A stretch of 64,000 bases of DNA from a virus, in the IMG/VR virus record IMGVR_UViG_3300004457_000028, positions 1 through 64,000 of that record; one strand, 5' to 3'. A program made the position numbers and the translations under genes. Below, piece by piece: positions 18,651 to 27,232 of this stretch. The notes below the pieces were generated by a model. It worked only from the letters and a program-made list of their open reading frames with translations. It was not told the DNA's origin and searched no databases. Position 1 is the stretch's first letter. The number at the start of each line of letters is the position of its first letter.

Positions 18651-19634
18651 TCACATATCTTCGGGGTCAATTGCTAACTCACCCATCCATGCTGGACACA
18701 TCTCCATGAAGTCACAATAAGCGCACTTCGCTTCAAAAGGTTCAGCGGGAAAGTCGTCTTTCAAGTGTGCATCAACTACACGAACAAGCCTCTTCTCTAC
18801 GGTCTTAGGAGCATAGCGGCCTCCCGGCCCTTTTACACTCTCGTAGTCCCACATTGGCCCGTCTCCTCCATTGATACCACCGCCGGGGAATTGCCAACCC
18901 CAACCCACTACAGGTAGGAGTTCAATGTGTGGACTGTGTTCTAACATCATACGATAGAACTGCATTTCAGCACGCATACCAGCACGCTTTCGCCCACCTT
19001 TCTCTACCCACTTACCAGTCTTCAACTCCATTAGAATGATACCGCTGCGGGATTCATCTACAAATACACGGTCAATGAACCCCTTCATGTGAATAGGCAC
19101 TTCTGTCCCATCACTCGCCACTACTGTGCGAGTAGCGTGAACTTCAACTTCATTAGCCATAGGTAACCAATCACTTGAGTTATCCTTCATGTGAATGAGC
19201 CTCTCTACTTGCCAGTCACTGTATAGATTCATCTGTGGTTCTTCACCGTAGATGTAAGGAGTAGGAGGTTTAGGCATAGCCTTACGCATGAGTTTCTTCG
19301 CTGACTCAGTAGACCCATCGTTAAGTAAACCGATGACATCAACAATGTAGTCAGGGGCTTGTTTCCAAAACCACTCTACTGCATCGTGAACATTTGAACC
19401 ACGAACATGATAGTCTCTCTCTTCTCCACGCAAGCCCAGTATGTTTTGAAAGTAATACTGCTTAGGACAGAAATCAAAAGTGCCTACTGAGGACTTGGTG
19501 ATACGGAGTATCTTGTCATCCATGCTCGGCATCCAGTTGTAACATGACTTGTCGTAGGAGGCAATCATATCCTTGTGAGTATACTCAGGAGCATCTTCTT
19601 CATTCGGATTGAATCTCAGAATCTTCACCTCCAA
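18651..19634 (-). CDS. RecB/Cas4-family nuclease with Fe-S cysteines
   Basis: About 327 residues from a TTG at 19634, which lies inside the ribosome site GGAGGTGA; the first in-frame ATG is at 19568 and keeps the domain whole. The core shows FDFCPKQYYF (first Cys), GSNVHDAVEWF, FIDRVFVDE (Asp), LMELKTGKW (Glu-x-Lys) and MQFYRMML (Gln/Tyr), then three Cys in KCAYCDFMEMC. This is the Cas4/AddB type of PD-(D/E)XK exonuclease with a 4Fe-4S cluster. It would trim DNA ends for recombination with the RadA-like protein. Confidence 0.85.
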   Translation of the reverse strand: MEVKILRFNPNEEDAPEYTHKDMIASYDKSCYNWMPSMDDKILRITKSSVGTFDFCPKQYYFQNILGLRGEERDYHVRGSNVHDAVEWFWKQAPDYIVDVIGLLNDGSTESAKKLMRKAMPKPPTPYIYGEEPQMNLYSDWQVERLIHMKDNSSDWLPMANEVEVHATRTVVASDGTEVPIHMKGFIDRVFVDESRSGIILMELKTGKWVEKGGRKRAGMRAEMQFYRMMLEHSPHIELLPVVGWGWQFPGGGINGGDGPMWDYESVKGPGGRYAPKTVEKRLVRVVDAHLKDDFPAEPFEAKCAYCDFMEMCPAWMGELAIDPEDM

Positions 19635-19959
19635 ACTTATTCTTTGTGATGGTTACTACAGGGGCTTCGGCTGCTATTGCTTCTTTGTCCATACTCAAAC
19701 GAAGTAAGATGAAGTAACCTATGAGGTCTTCAATAACATCTGTGTCGCTTTCCATGTCGGCGTTACCACGAAGGAGTCTACTGAGTTTGTCATCAATCCT
19801 TACCCTTAAACCAGCATCAGGCCCAAGTTGGCTGAACATACGAATAGGGTCAAAAGCGCTATCACCATACTGTTGATTCTTAGCATCAAGTAAGTTCAAC
19901 ACATTTGCTGCTATACGAGCACACTGAATCTTAAAAGGCACTTGCTCCTCTTCACTCAT
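19600..19959 (-). CDS. MazG-like / DUF1599-type nucleotide-metabolism protein
   Basis: A 119-residue helical protein. Key segments are AKNQQYGDSAFDPIRMF, LRVRIDDKLSRLL and DVIEDLIGYFILLRL. This order, with YGDS, R-x-x-D-K-x-x-R and E-D-x-x-G-Y, matches phage DUF1599 (nucleotide modification associated) proteins, relatives of MazG all-alpha NTP pyrophosphatases. Its own TATA promoter lies 25 bases upstream, inside the PIP-box gene. The substrate cannot be told. Confidence 0.65.
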   Translation of the reverse strand: MSEEEQVPFKIQCARIAANVLNLLDAKNQQYGDSAFDPIRMFSQLGPDAGLRVRIDDKLSRLLRGNADMESDTDVIEDLIGYFILLRLSMDKEAIAAEAPVVTITKNKFGGEDSEIQSE

Positions 19960-20159
19960 TCCTCTTCACCAACCTTAGTTTCACTACTGCTTTTTATATC
20001 AACAGAGTTTTTCTTCAGTAGGTTCTTCAGTTTACCGAGCACACTCTGCTTCTTAGCAGGTGTCTCCAGTGTCATTCCCCATTCATCCAGCGTCGTTTGT
20101 CTTGTGTTATCCATTGTCATTCCCCATTCATCCAGTGTTGTTTGTCTTTCATTATTCAT
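19956..20159 (-). CDS. Microprotein with two PIP-like boxes
   Basis: A 67-residue protein. Residues 5-14 (RQTTLDEWGM) and 20-29 (RQTTLDEWGM) are a perfect duplication. QTTLDEW fits the PCNA-interacting motif Q-x-x-[LIM]-x-x-[FYW], as in archaeal FEN1, RFC and RNase HII tails. The repeats are followed by basic SVLGKLKNLLKKN and an acidic tail. It lies directly downstream of PolB and near the clamp gene. I infer that it binds the viral or host clamp, as a tether or inhibitor. Confidence 0.65.
   Translation of the reverse strand: MNNERQTTLDEWGMTMDNTRQTTLDEWGMTLETPAKKQSVLGKLKNLLKKNSVDIKSSSETKVGEEE
19985..20003 (-). promoter_or_regulatory. TATA promoter inside the PIP-box gene
   Basis: Plus-strand TACTGCTTTTTATATCAAC, two bases off consensus. 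It ends 25 bases before the ATG at 19959, the same spacing as at 15960. It would give the DUF1599-like gene and those below it an independent start. Confidence 0.6.
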
Positions 20160-20170
20160 TTGTGTTCACC

Positions 20171-22585
20171 TCAAAAATATGACTTGGGTATAGTGTCACC
20201 AGCAGCGACATCAAGCCCCCAGTCAAGGCTCTCGTATATTCGCAGTAGTTTAGATTTAACCATCACACTGAGAACTTTCTCCCAGTCTATGGAGTAGTTC
20301 TCCAATTCTGCTTTATCACGGAAAGCAACGAAGTCTACCTTCTTGCGCTCTCCGTTGAGAGTATAATAGTCAGGGGTGTCTCCAACGAAACCGTTCACAT
20401 AAGTCCACGGCACGCTATCACCTTGCCCCCATCTTTCGTCTTTGGTTTTAGCCACATGTTCATTGTAATACATGGCGGCTTTCGCTGGTGCTGGTAGTGA
20501 TTTGTAATCCTTGAAGTTCATAGTGAGTCTTGAAGAGCAAGCCACATCTTCAATTGGTATGTCTCCATTCTTAACAGAGATGCTCACTTCTCTGAGGACA
20601 TCTGTTACGGTTGTCTCATCAGCACCCACGGCAATTAGTTGCATAGCCATGTCTTGAATCTGTTTGGTTAGGCGTGAGGAACTTGATGACTTAATCGCAT
20701 ACCCAGCAATCTTCATCTCACCCTTGCTTTTCTCAGGCCATACCTTGATACCAAAGTATCGGTTCTTTACAGGAGCAGTAGTCCAGTAGTCAAAGTATGC
20801 CTCAAGTTCAACCTCCATCGTTTTGAGTTGAAGTTTTTCTTGAGCAGTCTTGGTCAAGTGCTCGGCCAACAATTCTGCTTTATCAAAGGGAACTTGGATG
20901 AAGGCTGAATCTGTGTGACCATAGAGTGATTTGTAACCAGCCTCTTCACTTTCAGCCAGTAGATGGTGAATACACTCACGGCCTCTGTGTGTAATAGCAG
21001 CAGCGATGTCGTTGTCTACCCACATACCCTGAAGGAACTTCATTCCAGTCATCCCATAGAGAGCATTGACGAGGACTTTGACTGCCGTTTGCATCATGTC
21101 ATACCCCAGTTTCTCATCAGGGTCTGTGGCTTCACGCATAAGTTTCTTGTATTCAGCACGAAGGGCAAGCATCTCTTCTACAACAGAAGGGAGTAAACCC
21201 TTCTCCTTTTGACACCAGTGTGAGCCGTCTCCCAATGTCTTGATACCTTCACCCGGCCCACTACGCTTAGTCTCGTAGGACAGGTTATCGGAGAGAATGA
21301 TGTTGGGGTATAGAGAAGCGTAGTCTACAATGGCTACACCCTCATGTCTACCGGGAATAGGGTTGGGTATGTGTGCAGCAGTCAATGCTTCACGCTGAAC
21401 ATTCATGGCGCTCTTAGCCTTCTTGTCAGTCCTTCTACCGATAAGTCCTCTGAAGTATCGGGTGACCTTGTGTGTGCTCCCAAAGGAAACACCACATAGT
21501 TGCTGAGTAGCAACGAAGAAGTCAATGGCGTGAAGTTTCTTGTCAATGTCACGGAGTAGTGTGGTGTCAAGGAGACAGTAATCTACGAAGTCATCCCAGT
21601 GTTCACGCCATCCGTTGTGAACAGTCATGCCCTCAATCTCCTCAGTGAGTTTACTACCGAGTCCAAGTGACTCTGCTATAGTATTCAACTTGCGGTTAGG
21701 TAGTTGTCCACGACCTGATTTTTGCCAAATGGATTCAAACCCGCTACCCGTTTTCCACCCAGCGGCTGAGTCAAAGCACAACCTACCCTTGATGGGTTGC
21801 TGCGTTTCTTTGTAACTATCCTTACCCTTGAATGGTCTAATCACTTGACCGAGTGGTGAGAGTTGGTCGGGGTCGTTCAACCTACGCATCAAGTGTGGTA
21901 GGTCAGCCCACATGATAGCGTGGGCTACAAGAATATCAGGGTCACGCTCATGTAGGAAATTGATGAAACCGTCGTGCATGGCTTCTTCACTTGAGTATAG
22001 ATTCAACTTGTATGTCTCGTCACGAACATCTCTGTGAACTGCTAAATTATCATTCAAGTGAGCATCATCATAAGGACAATTGGTTCGCTCATCAGCCCAA
22101 GCAAATACAACAGGAGTGTCAAGGTCGCTATCCACTACGGCCATGACTGATGTGAAGTCATCCTTAGTGTCCCACTCTAAATCAAAATACCACACACGAG
22201 GTTTGAACTCAGGTAGTTTCTTTGGGTAGAGTTGCAGTAGCACTTGGTCAAGGTAATTCAAGTCTGCTTCATAAGTAGACATCTCATCCTTGATGTCCCA
22301 AAGGTCAGTAGGTCTGTCTACCTCAACCTTCATCAAAGCCTTCTTGTCAATACCAGTAGCACGAATGTCTCTGCACAACTTAGCACTGGCATGACGAGCA
22401 AACATGCGATTGATTTTCCATTCGGGAGTATCTACAGGAATCCAACAATGCGGCTTTACATACTTCTCATCATGAGGGCCGATGTGCTCTTCTTGCAGTG
22501 TCCCGTTGTTATCACGAGTGCGAAGATACAACCACGGAGCAGTGAAGTTATCTGACTCCGTTGGGTAATACCAATCTACAATCAT
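20171..22585 (-). CDS. polB: Family B DNA polymerase
   Basis: An 804-residue replicative polymerase. The exonuclease domain has WYFDLEWDT (residues 132-140, Exo I), HAIMWADLPHLM (Exo II; the usual Asn is missing but the Asp kept) and DYCLLDTTLLRD (Exo III). The polymerase domain has DYASLYPNII near 420 (motif A), KVLVNALYGMTG near 510 (motif B) and YGHTDSAFI near 554 (motif C). The first Asp of YGDTDS is His; the second, main metal ligand, is present. It probably replicates the viral genome with the clamp and loader encoded just downstream in sequence and upstream in the operon. Confidence 0.95.
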   Translation of the reverse strand: MIVDWYYPTESDNFTAPWLYLRTRDNNGTLQEEHIGPHDEKYVKPHCWIPVDTPEWKINRMFARHASAKLCRDIRATGIDKKALMKVEVDRPTDLWDIKDEMSTYEADLNYLDQVLLQLYPKKLPEFKPRVWYFDLEWDTKDDFTSVMAVVDSDLDTPVVFAWADERTNCPYDDAHLNDNLAVHRDVRDETYKLNLYSSEEAMHDGFINFLHERDPDILVAHAIMWADLPHLMRRLNDPDQLSPLGQVIRPFKGKDSYKETQQPIKGRLCFDSAAGWKTGSGFESIWQKSGRGQLPNRKLNTIAESLGLGSKLTEEIEGMTVHNGWREHWDDFVDYCLLDTTLLRDIDKKLHAIDFFVATQQLCGVSFGSTHKVTRYFRGLIGRRTDKKAKSAMNVQREALTAAHIPNPIPGRHEGVAIVDYASLYPNIILSDNLSYETKRSGPGEGIKTLGDGSHWCQKEKGLLPSVVEEMLALRAEYKKLMREATDPDEKLGYDMMQTAVKVLVNALYGMTGMKFLQGMWVDNDIAAAITHRGRECIHHLLAESEEAGYKSLYGHTDSAFIQVPFDKAELLAEHLTKTAQEKLQLKTMEVELEAYFDYWTTAPVKNRYFGIKVWPEKSKGEMKIAGYAIKSSSSSRLTKQIQDMAMQLIAVGADETTVTDVLREVSISVKNGDIPIEDVACSSRLTMNFKDYKSLPAPAKAAMYYNEHVAKTKDERWGQGDSVPWTYVNGFVGDTPDYYTLNGERKKVDFVAFRDKAELENYSIDWEKVLSVMVKSKLLRIYESLDWGLDVAAGDTIPKSYF

Positions 22586-22589
22586 ACCA

Positions 22590-23357
22590 TCACGCCCTTT
22601 GGTCTACAATAACAAGTAAGTCATCCTCTTTCTCAATGGCGAGGATAGTTGCCTCTCCCATGTGTATGGTTGCTTCACCAGCACCAAGCAGGGCGATGTT
22701 ATCCATCAGCCATGAACCGAATGTAGAGGCTACACTACCACCAGCAGGGCCAGTGGTGTCACGCAACTCAAGTGTAGTGAACAGTTTAGTCTCATGTCGC
22801 TTACCAGCCGAGATGAGAAACTCACCTTCACTGGCATGTGCAGTGACTTTGAAGATAGGACTACTGTTGAGAATACCCCTCATCTTAGATACAGTAGAGA
22901 GTTCATCAAGTGTAATCTTACCCGACACACTCAGGTCGCAGTCATGAAACTTAGTCCACTTAGATGCCACGGCAGCGTCAATCAACTTCTCAAATAATAC
23001 CGCCTTTGAGTGACTGACGATAGTAGAGGTCGTAGGGATGCTGACCTTTGAAGAACCACATGTGATGTTCAAAGTCTTGGCTGAACCAAGTTGAACTATC
23101 CTCACAGTGTCCTCTTTACCAGCCTTCAAGAACTGACGAACCTTAACGAGTTCACTGATGTCAAGTGTCCCTGCATCAACAACCTCCCCTTGCACCTGTT
23201 GCTTCTTCTTGAGATAGTGTGAAATGAATGCTACAGTTGTTTGCATCCATCCTACACCATCCTCCACTGTGAACTTGATGTGTAAGTCCTCAGCGTTCTT
23301 ACCAAAGTCGCTTAGATAGCCAAGTAGTTGTTTTCTGTTTATGTTAATTTTTGTCAT
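22590..23357 (-). CDS. pcn: PCNA-like sliding clamp
   Basis: A 255-residue protein, the normal clamp length (about 245-260). It is diverged but has two similar halves of alternating strands and helices, and a C-terminus EKEDDLLVIVDQ that recalls the end strand of PCNA. GAGGTGAT lies 5 bases before the ATG. Placement between PolB and the RadA-like/RPA/RFC genes supports the call. A trimeric ring would tether PolB to DNA. A related processivity factor is the alternative. Confidence 0.6.
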   Translation of the reverse strand: MTKININRKQLLGYLSDFGKNAEDLHIKFTVEDGVGWMQTTVAFISHYLKKKQQVQGEVVDAGTLDISELVKVRQFLKAGKEDTVRIVQLGSAKTLNITCGSSKVSIPTTSTIVSHSKAVLFEKLIDAAVASKWTKFHDCDLSVSGKITLDELSTVSKMRGILNSSPIFKVTAHASEGEFLISAGKRHETKLFTTLELRDTTGPAGGSVASTFGSWLMDNIALLGAGEATIHMGEATILAIEKEDDLLVIVDQRA

Positions 23358-23477
23358 AGTATCACCTCAAGGTGGGGGAAACGGAACGAGGTGAAAGATA
23401 GAAACCCCGTTAAGAACAGTGCAAGCACTGAGCGAGAAAGTCTTCCGTTTTTTATCCCCCTAAACCCCCATGTTGAA
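23358..23477 (-). promoter_or_regulatory. Possible clamp promoter and palindrome
   Basis: This 120-base gap lacks a reading frame. On the minus strand GGATAAAAAACGG (near 23445-23458) is TATA-like. A near-perfect palindrome, CAGTGC-AA-GCACTG at 23417-23430, lies between it and the clamp gene and could be an operator. The leader would be long, so this is tentative. Confidence 0.35.
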
Positions 23478-24479
23478 TCAAAGTGTTCCGTCGTAGAGTT
23501 CAGGTAGACCATACCACTGTGGCTCTTTACCTGTCTCTGTAACGAGAGTAGTCCTCTTCTGTCCTTGTAATCGTGCATTGGTTTTGCTCTTGTCAAACCG
23601 AACAGTGTATTCGGACTTGACTACTTCACCAGTGGCATCATCAAGTGTATCGTTGCGTTCACAGATTAGGATTTGATAGACGAAGTTGTTGCTCGCCTTC
23701 TCCCAGTCGGGCCTCCAAGTAGATGACCCTTCTTCGTTCTTACCCCAAGAGTAGTTGGTTAGTCGTAGGTGAGTCTCCCAAAAGACACGGACACCAGCCT
23801 TGACAAGTCCACGACACAACCCAGTGAGTTGGTGAAAACGAGTCTTACGGATAGCCCAGTCCCATTGGTGACCGACCTTCTTGTTCCAGTCAGCAGCCTC
23901 AATACCATCTTTAGCGATGTTCAAGTCTACAATACGCATACAGTTGATACACACACTGTCCCACAAATCAACACCAGTCACATGGAATCCCCATAGACGA
24001 GGCCCATTGTAGTCAGGGTCACGCTGTTTCTTAGCGATGTCATTAGCGAACTGTGCTATACCCATAACACGAAGATGAGTGTCGGGATAATTGTAAGCAG
24101 TGCTATCACCCTTCATCATAACCCATGGCTCAAAACATTTAATGTTGTCATTGTCACGATGGAATGCTGACTTGTTAGCAGCGCCTCCGCCTTCAAAGTC
24201 CATAATCCACAACTGCATTTCTTTCTCCTGTTCAGTTCGCTCAGGCATAGCCAACCACTTGGAAAAGGCATCAGTTACGATAGCCGTCTTACCAGTGTTG
24301 TCATGCCCTGCTATACCCATGAACAAGTGAGTCTGTGGAGCATTGTCCATCAAATCAAGTTCCTTCTGTAGAGCAGCGAAGGGGTCAGCGTCGTTACGCT
24401 GAACTGCTGGAGTTTCCTCCAGCACCTTCACTGCCTTTTCTTCTGCTTGTGCTTCTTTTGTTTTTCCGAATCCCGCCAT
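23478..24479 (-). CDS. RadA/Sak4-like recombination ATPase
   Basis: A 333-residue RecA-fold ATPase. Walker A is GIAGHDNTGKTAIV near residue 58, with LWIMDFEGGGAANKS as the next conserved strand and a hydrophobic strand LWGFHVTGVDLWD as Walker B candidate. A Lys/Glu-rich N-terminal tail replaces the HhH domain of cellular RadA. This shape is typical of phage Sak4/AAA_24 single-strand annealing or recombination ATPases. It lies between clamp and RPA-like genes. Strand exchange or annealing during replication is inferred. Confidence 0.75.
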   Translation of the reverse strand: MAGFGKTKEAQAEEKAVKVLEETPAVQRNDADPFAALQKELDLMDNAPQTHLFMGIAGHDNTGKTAIVTDAFSKWLAMPERTEQEKEMQLWIMDFEGGGAANKSAFHRDNDNIKCFEPWVMMKGDSTAYNYPDTHLRVMGIAQFANDIAKKQRDPDYNGPRLWGFHVTGVDLWDSVCINCMRIVDLNIAKDGIEAADWNKKVGHQWDWAIRKTRFHQLTGLCRGLVKAGVRVFWETHLRLTNYSWGKNEEGSSTWRPDWEKASNNFVYQILICERNDTLDDATGEVVKSEYTVRFDKSKTNARLQGQKRTTLVTETGKEPQWYGLPELYDGTL

Positions 24480-24490
24480 TGTAAATCACC

Positions 24491-25828
24491 TCAGTTAAAT
24501 TGTCCCTCGCCAGTGTCGCCGCCAGTTTGTCGTCGTCGGATTCTTCGTGAGTCTGCAAAGACACCCATCACCTTGATGCTGGGTATATCTACTCCATCCT
24601 TACGCTTCACCGCAACACGACCACAGACTAATACTGTGGAGCGTTCTGCAAAGGGAATAAGTTCGTCGTCAGTTCGTGCTGAGAACGGTGTAGTCAAGTC
24701 ATGGCAAGCACTACCAATCCAGCCCATAACATCGGCTGAGTCTTTGCTACCATGCTGGCTTTGAAGAGCAGTAGATGTCAGAGTGATTGAGTAACCTCGC
24801 CCATCCTCGTCATACTGATTGTCACGAGACTCAGTAGACATACGATTGACTGTGCCTTTGGTAAGGACAATCGGGCCACTGCGCCCTTGTTCGCCATTGA
24901 TTGTGAAGGTTCGGCTACCAGCCTCAAACGCTTCAACCAAGTCTTCAAGTGCAGCGAAGTGAGAGTGCAAGTCTCCATCAGTCCAAAACTTGAACGGTCT
25001 GAGCAAACCCTTCATACCATCATTTACGAAGGCATCAGTATACTCAATCATCTTAGCCATACCCATGCTTGTAGACAAAACATCTTTCCAGTCAGCCTTG
25101 GCATTCTCGTTTGGAGGGCGAGCCATGATACGACATGGTTCACCAATGAGAACTTCAGCATCAGCATCTTCGCCTTGCATGTCAAGTCGCCATAGTTGAA
25201 TAGCACCATCGTTGGTGAACTCGTCTTCAGGAGCGCCCAAGAAGTGGTAGTTGCGACCATTCATGGTCATACCCTTTGGTCGCCCACTCTTGGCAAGCAA
25301 ACAAATGCGCTCACCATCAGCGACGAATGAATGTTCAGGAATCTCTTGCGACGATGTTTCAGTCACAGTAGTTCCGTTGTTTGAAGAAAGCGACCACAGG
25401 TTATCCTTCTTGATGAAGTGTCCAACCATACCACTGCTGATAGCAGCATTAGGGTCAAGTGTAAAGTCACGCTTAGCACGAGCAACAAGGTTACTACGGC
25501 GGTCACGACGCTTCTCATCAACACCGACAAAGCATCCGACGAATGGGATAGACCCAGCCATCACCATGCCACCGCTACCACGGTTTCTTGTTTCAATGAA
25601 CATCTGTTCAGCCCAGTCAATGAGTAGGTCTTCATCCTCATCAGCAGGGTTGTCACACTGGTGCTCCTTAGCAATCTGCTCAAGGAACTCTGCGACTACT
25701 TGTTGGAGGTCTTGCTTAGTGCGTGAGGCATATTGCCCCAGCCGTTCTAAGACTCCTTCGGGTAGCCCCGTAGTGCTCTGTTCGTCGTTCACTGGCTCAT
25801 CGTTCATATCTTCGTATTCTTCTGTCAT
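24491..25828 (-). CDS. RPA-like single-stranded-DNA-binding protein
   Basis: A 445-residue protein starting MTEEYEDMND; the ATG overlaps the RFC stop as ATGA. After an acidic N-terminus, it has several strand-rich regions consistent with OB folds (e.g. IQLWRLDMQGEDADAEVLIG and VLVCGRVAVKRKDGVDIP). The C-terminus is basic then Gly-rich. The order RFC, RPA-like, RadA-like, PCNA and PolB supports a role as the viral ssDNA-binding protein. I see no zinc finger. The call depends mainly on context. Confidence 0.5.
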   Translation of the reverse strand: MTEEYEDMNDEPVNDEQSTTGLPEGVLERLGQYASRTKQDLQQVVAEFLEQIAKEHQCDNPADEDEDLLIDWAEQMFIETRNRGSGGMVMAGSIPFVGCFVGVDEKRRDRRSNLVARAKRDFTLDPNAAISSGMVGHFIKKDNLWSLSSNNGTTVTETSSQEIPEHSFVADGERICLLAKSGRPKGMTMNGRNYHFLGAPEDEFTNDGAIQLWRLDMQGEDADAEVLIGEPCRIMARPPNENAKADWKDVLSTSMGMAKMIEYTDAFVNDGMKGLLRPFKFWTDGDLHSHFAALEDLVEAFEAGSRTFTINGEQGRSGPIVLTKGTVNRMSTESRDNQYDEDGRGYSITLTSTALQSQHGSKDSADVMGWIGSACHDLTTPFSARTDDELIPFAERSTVLVCGRVAVKRKDGVDIPSIKVMGVFADSRRIRRRQTGGDTGEGQFN

Positions 25829-26754
25829 ACAGTTACCTCCTTTCGTAGTCGTGCTATCAAGCAATCAACAAAGGAATAAGAACCGATAGGCCACTCATAC
25901 ATGTGGGGTATCATATCACCCAGCACACTCATGACTGTCCATGTGTTGTCTTCATCCATCTCAAAGAACTCGGTTAGGTTCTCATGGAATGTTCGCATGA
26001 TGAAGGTAAGTGATAGCCCTCGGTCAAGCATTGAATAGAATTGCTTTCGCATGTTACCATACTCACCGCTGATAGCAGCAAGTGCGGCCTGTGATGGGTT
26101 GCCCCCATCGGATAGTGAAGCCTCTAAGGATTCAGTGGTATGGTGCATTTCAGCGATAGCGATAGCACTACGCATGTCACCACCAGTGAACTTCATGAGT
26201 TTCATGTATGCATTGGTAAAGTCACGAGGCTCTGTTTTACTGTCACAGAAGATACTCAATAGTCTCTTAGCCCCGTCTTCAGGATTGATAGGCTTGAACT
26301 CATACACAAGACACCTGCTTTGGATAGCAGGTTTGATTTTGCTAATCTCGTTACATGTAAAGATGTAGATAACATTGTCAGCATACTCCTCCATGATGCC
26401 CCTTAGAGCATCTTGAGCAGCGGGGGTGAGGCCGTCAGCCTCGTCTACGATGATACCTCTCCTGTCAGTGCCTACAGCCTTGACAGCGCTCATCTGTTTG
26501 AGTTGATTGCGAATGTAGTCAAGCCCTCTATCATCAGAGGCATTGACAATAATGTAGTTCATGGGGTCAAAGTAGTCGCCCATCTTCTCACGGAGCATAA
26601 CCTTAGCAGCAGTAGACTTACCAGTGCCTTGCATACCGTGGAGGAGAACAGCACGAGGCCACTTACCACCATTACGCCAGCCCAGCGCATCGGAGACGAA
26701 TGCAGTTTGACCTGCTATCTCCTCCAATGTCAGTGGCTCAGTGCTGTTCTCCAT
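25825..26754 (-). CDS. rfcS: Replication factor C small subunit (clamp loader)
   Basis: A 309-residue AAA+ ATPase. Walker A LLHGMQGTGKSTAAK lies near residues 38-52, Walker B RGIIVDEADGLT near 98-109 with DEAD, sensor 1 YIFTCNE near 130 and the arginine finger QSRC near 147. The C-terminal helical collar follows. It would load the viral clamp onto primed DNA, perhaps as a homopentamer since no large subunit is seen. A strong TATA box 14 bases upstream of the start suggests a leaderless or nearly leaderless transcript. Confidence 0.93.
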   Translation of the reverse strand: MENSTEPLTLEEIAGQTAFVSDALGWRNGGKWPRAVLLHGMQGTGKSTAAKVMLREKMGDYFDPMNYIIVNASDDRGLDYIRNQLKQMSAVKAVGTDRRGIIVDEADGLTPAAQDALRGIMEEYADNVIYIFTCNEISKIKPAIQSRCLVYEFKPINPEDGAKRLLSIFCDSKTEPRDFTNAYMKLMKFTGGDMRSAIAIAEMHHTTESLEASLSDGGNPSQAALAAISGEYGNMRKQFYSMLDRGLSLTFIMRTFHENLTEFFEMDEDNTWTVMSVLGDMIPHMYEWPIGSYSFVDCLIARLRKEVTV

Positions 26755-26768
26755 GGTATTACCTCTAT

Positions 26769-26787
26769 TACTGCTTTATATATCAAC
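26769..26787 (-). promoter_or_regulatory. TATA promoter for the RFC-RPA-RadA-like genes
   Basis: Plus-strand TACTGCTTTATATATCAAC, identical to the copy at 15960. It ends 14 bases before the RFC start and overlaps the stop region of the upstream gene by a few bases' distance. Confidence 0.75.
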
Positions 26788-26788
26788 T

Positions 26789-27232
26789 TCAGATTGAGTC
26801 CTCTTCAAGAGACACTTGTTCGTGCTCAGCGTCGTATGCTTCAGCCCATGAGAGAAACATCTCATAGTCATTAGGCGGGGGGTTGTCATACACGAATGTC
26901 CACATGTGGTAGCCTATGCTATCAGCGAAGGCATTGAGTATAGGGTATTCTTTATTGAGGGTCTGTAGGAGAAGATGTAGTCTCTCCTGTGCTCTGTTAG
27001 ATGTGAACCCCTGCATGTCAAACTCGTGAGCAAGAAAATCACCTATGTCTAACACCTGTTGAATGTAAGGGATAACATGTAGCGATGGTTCTGTCCTCCA
27101 TGTGACTGAGCGCCTCACTCTGTAGCCCACCTTTGCTTGTGAGTCTTTACTTACATAGGTGTTGAACTTGAGTTGGCCGAGCATGTAGCCGATACCTATA
27201 CCGAATCCTGTCTTGTCATCTGTGAGCATCAT
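26789..27232 (-). CDS. Hypothetical protein, 147 residues
   Basis: The ATG overlaps the upstream stop as ATGA. The product has GIGIGYMLGQLKFNTYVS near the N-terminus, strands YRVRRSVTWRTE, then amphipathic helices and an acidic C-terminus. The order of elements faintly recalls a LAGLIDADG half-domain, but the catalytic acidic residue is not in place, so I do not call one. Upstream of RFC, it is probably part of the replication operon. Confidence 0.65.
   Translation of the reverse strand: MMLTDDKTGFGIGIGYMLGQLKFNTYVSKDSQAKVGYRVRRSVTWRTEPSLHVIPYIQQVLDIGDFLAHEFDMQGFTSNRAQERLHLLLQTLNKEYPILNAFADSIGYHMWTFVYDNPPPNDYEMFLSWAEAYDAEHEQVSLEEDSI

Noticed and set aside
23354-23596. Minus-strand 80-codon frame between the clamp and RadA-like genes
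   Set aside because: It overlaps the C-terminal part of the RadA-like gene out of phase, and its first half reads through the promoter and palindrome.
25251-25889. Plus-strand frame of 212 codons
   Set aside because: Antisense to the RPA-like gene, Ser/Arg-rich composition typical of a shadow, no promoter or ribosome site.
26789-27232. LAGLIDADG homing endonuclease
   Set aside because: The order of elements is faintly similar, but the catalytic acidic residue of the motif is missing and the gene is in-operon, not a mobile insertion.
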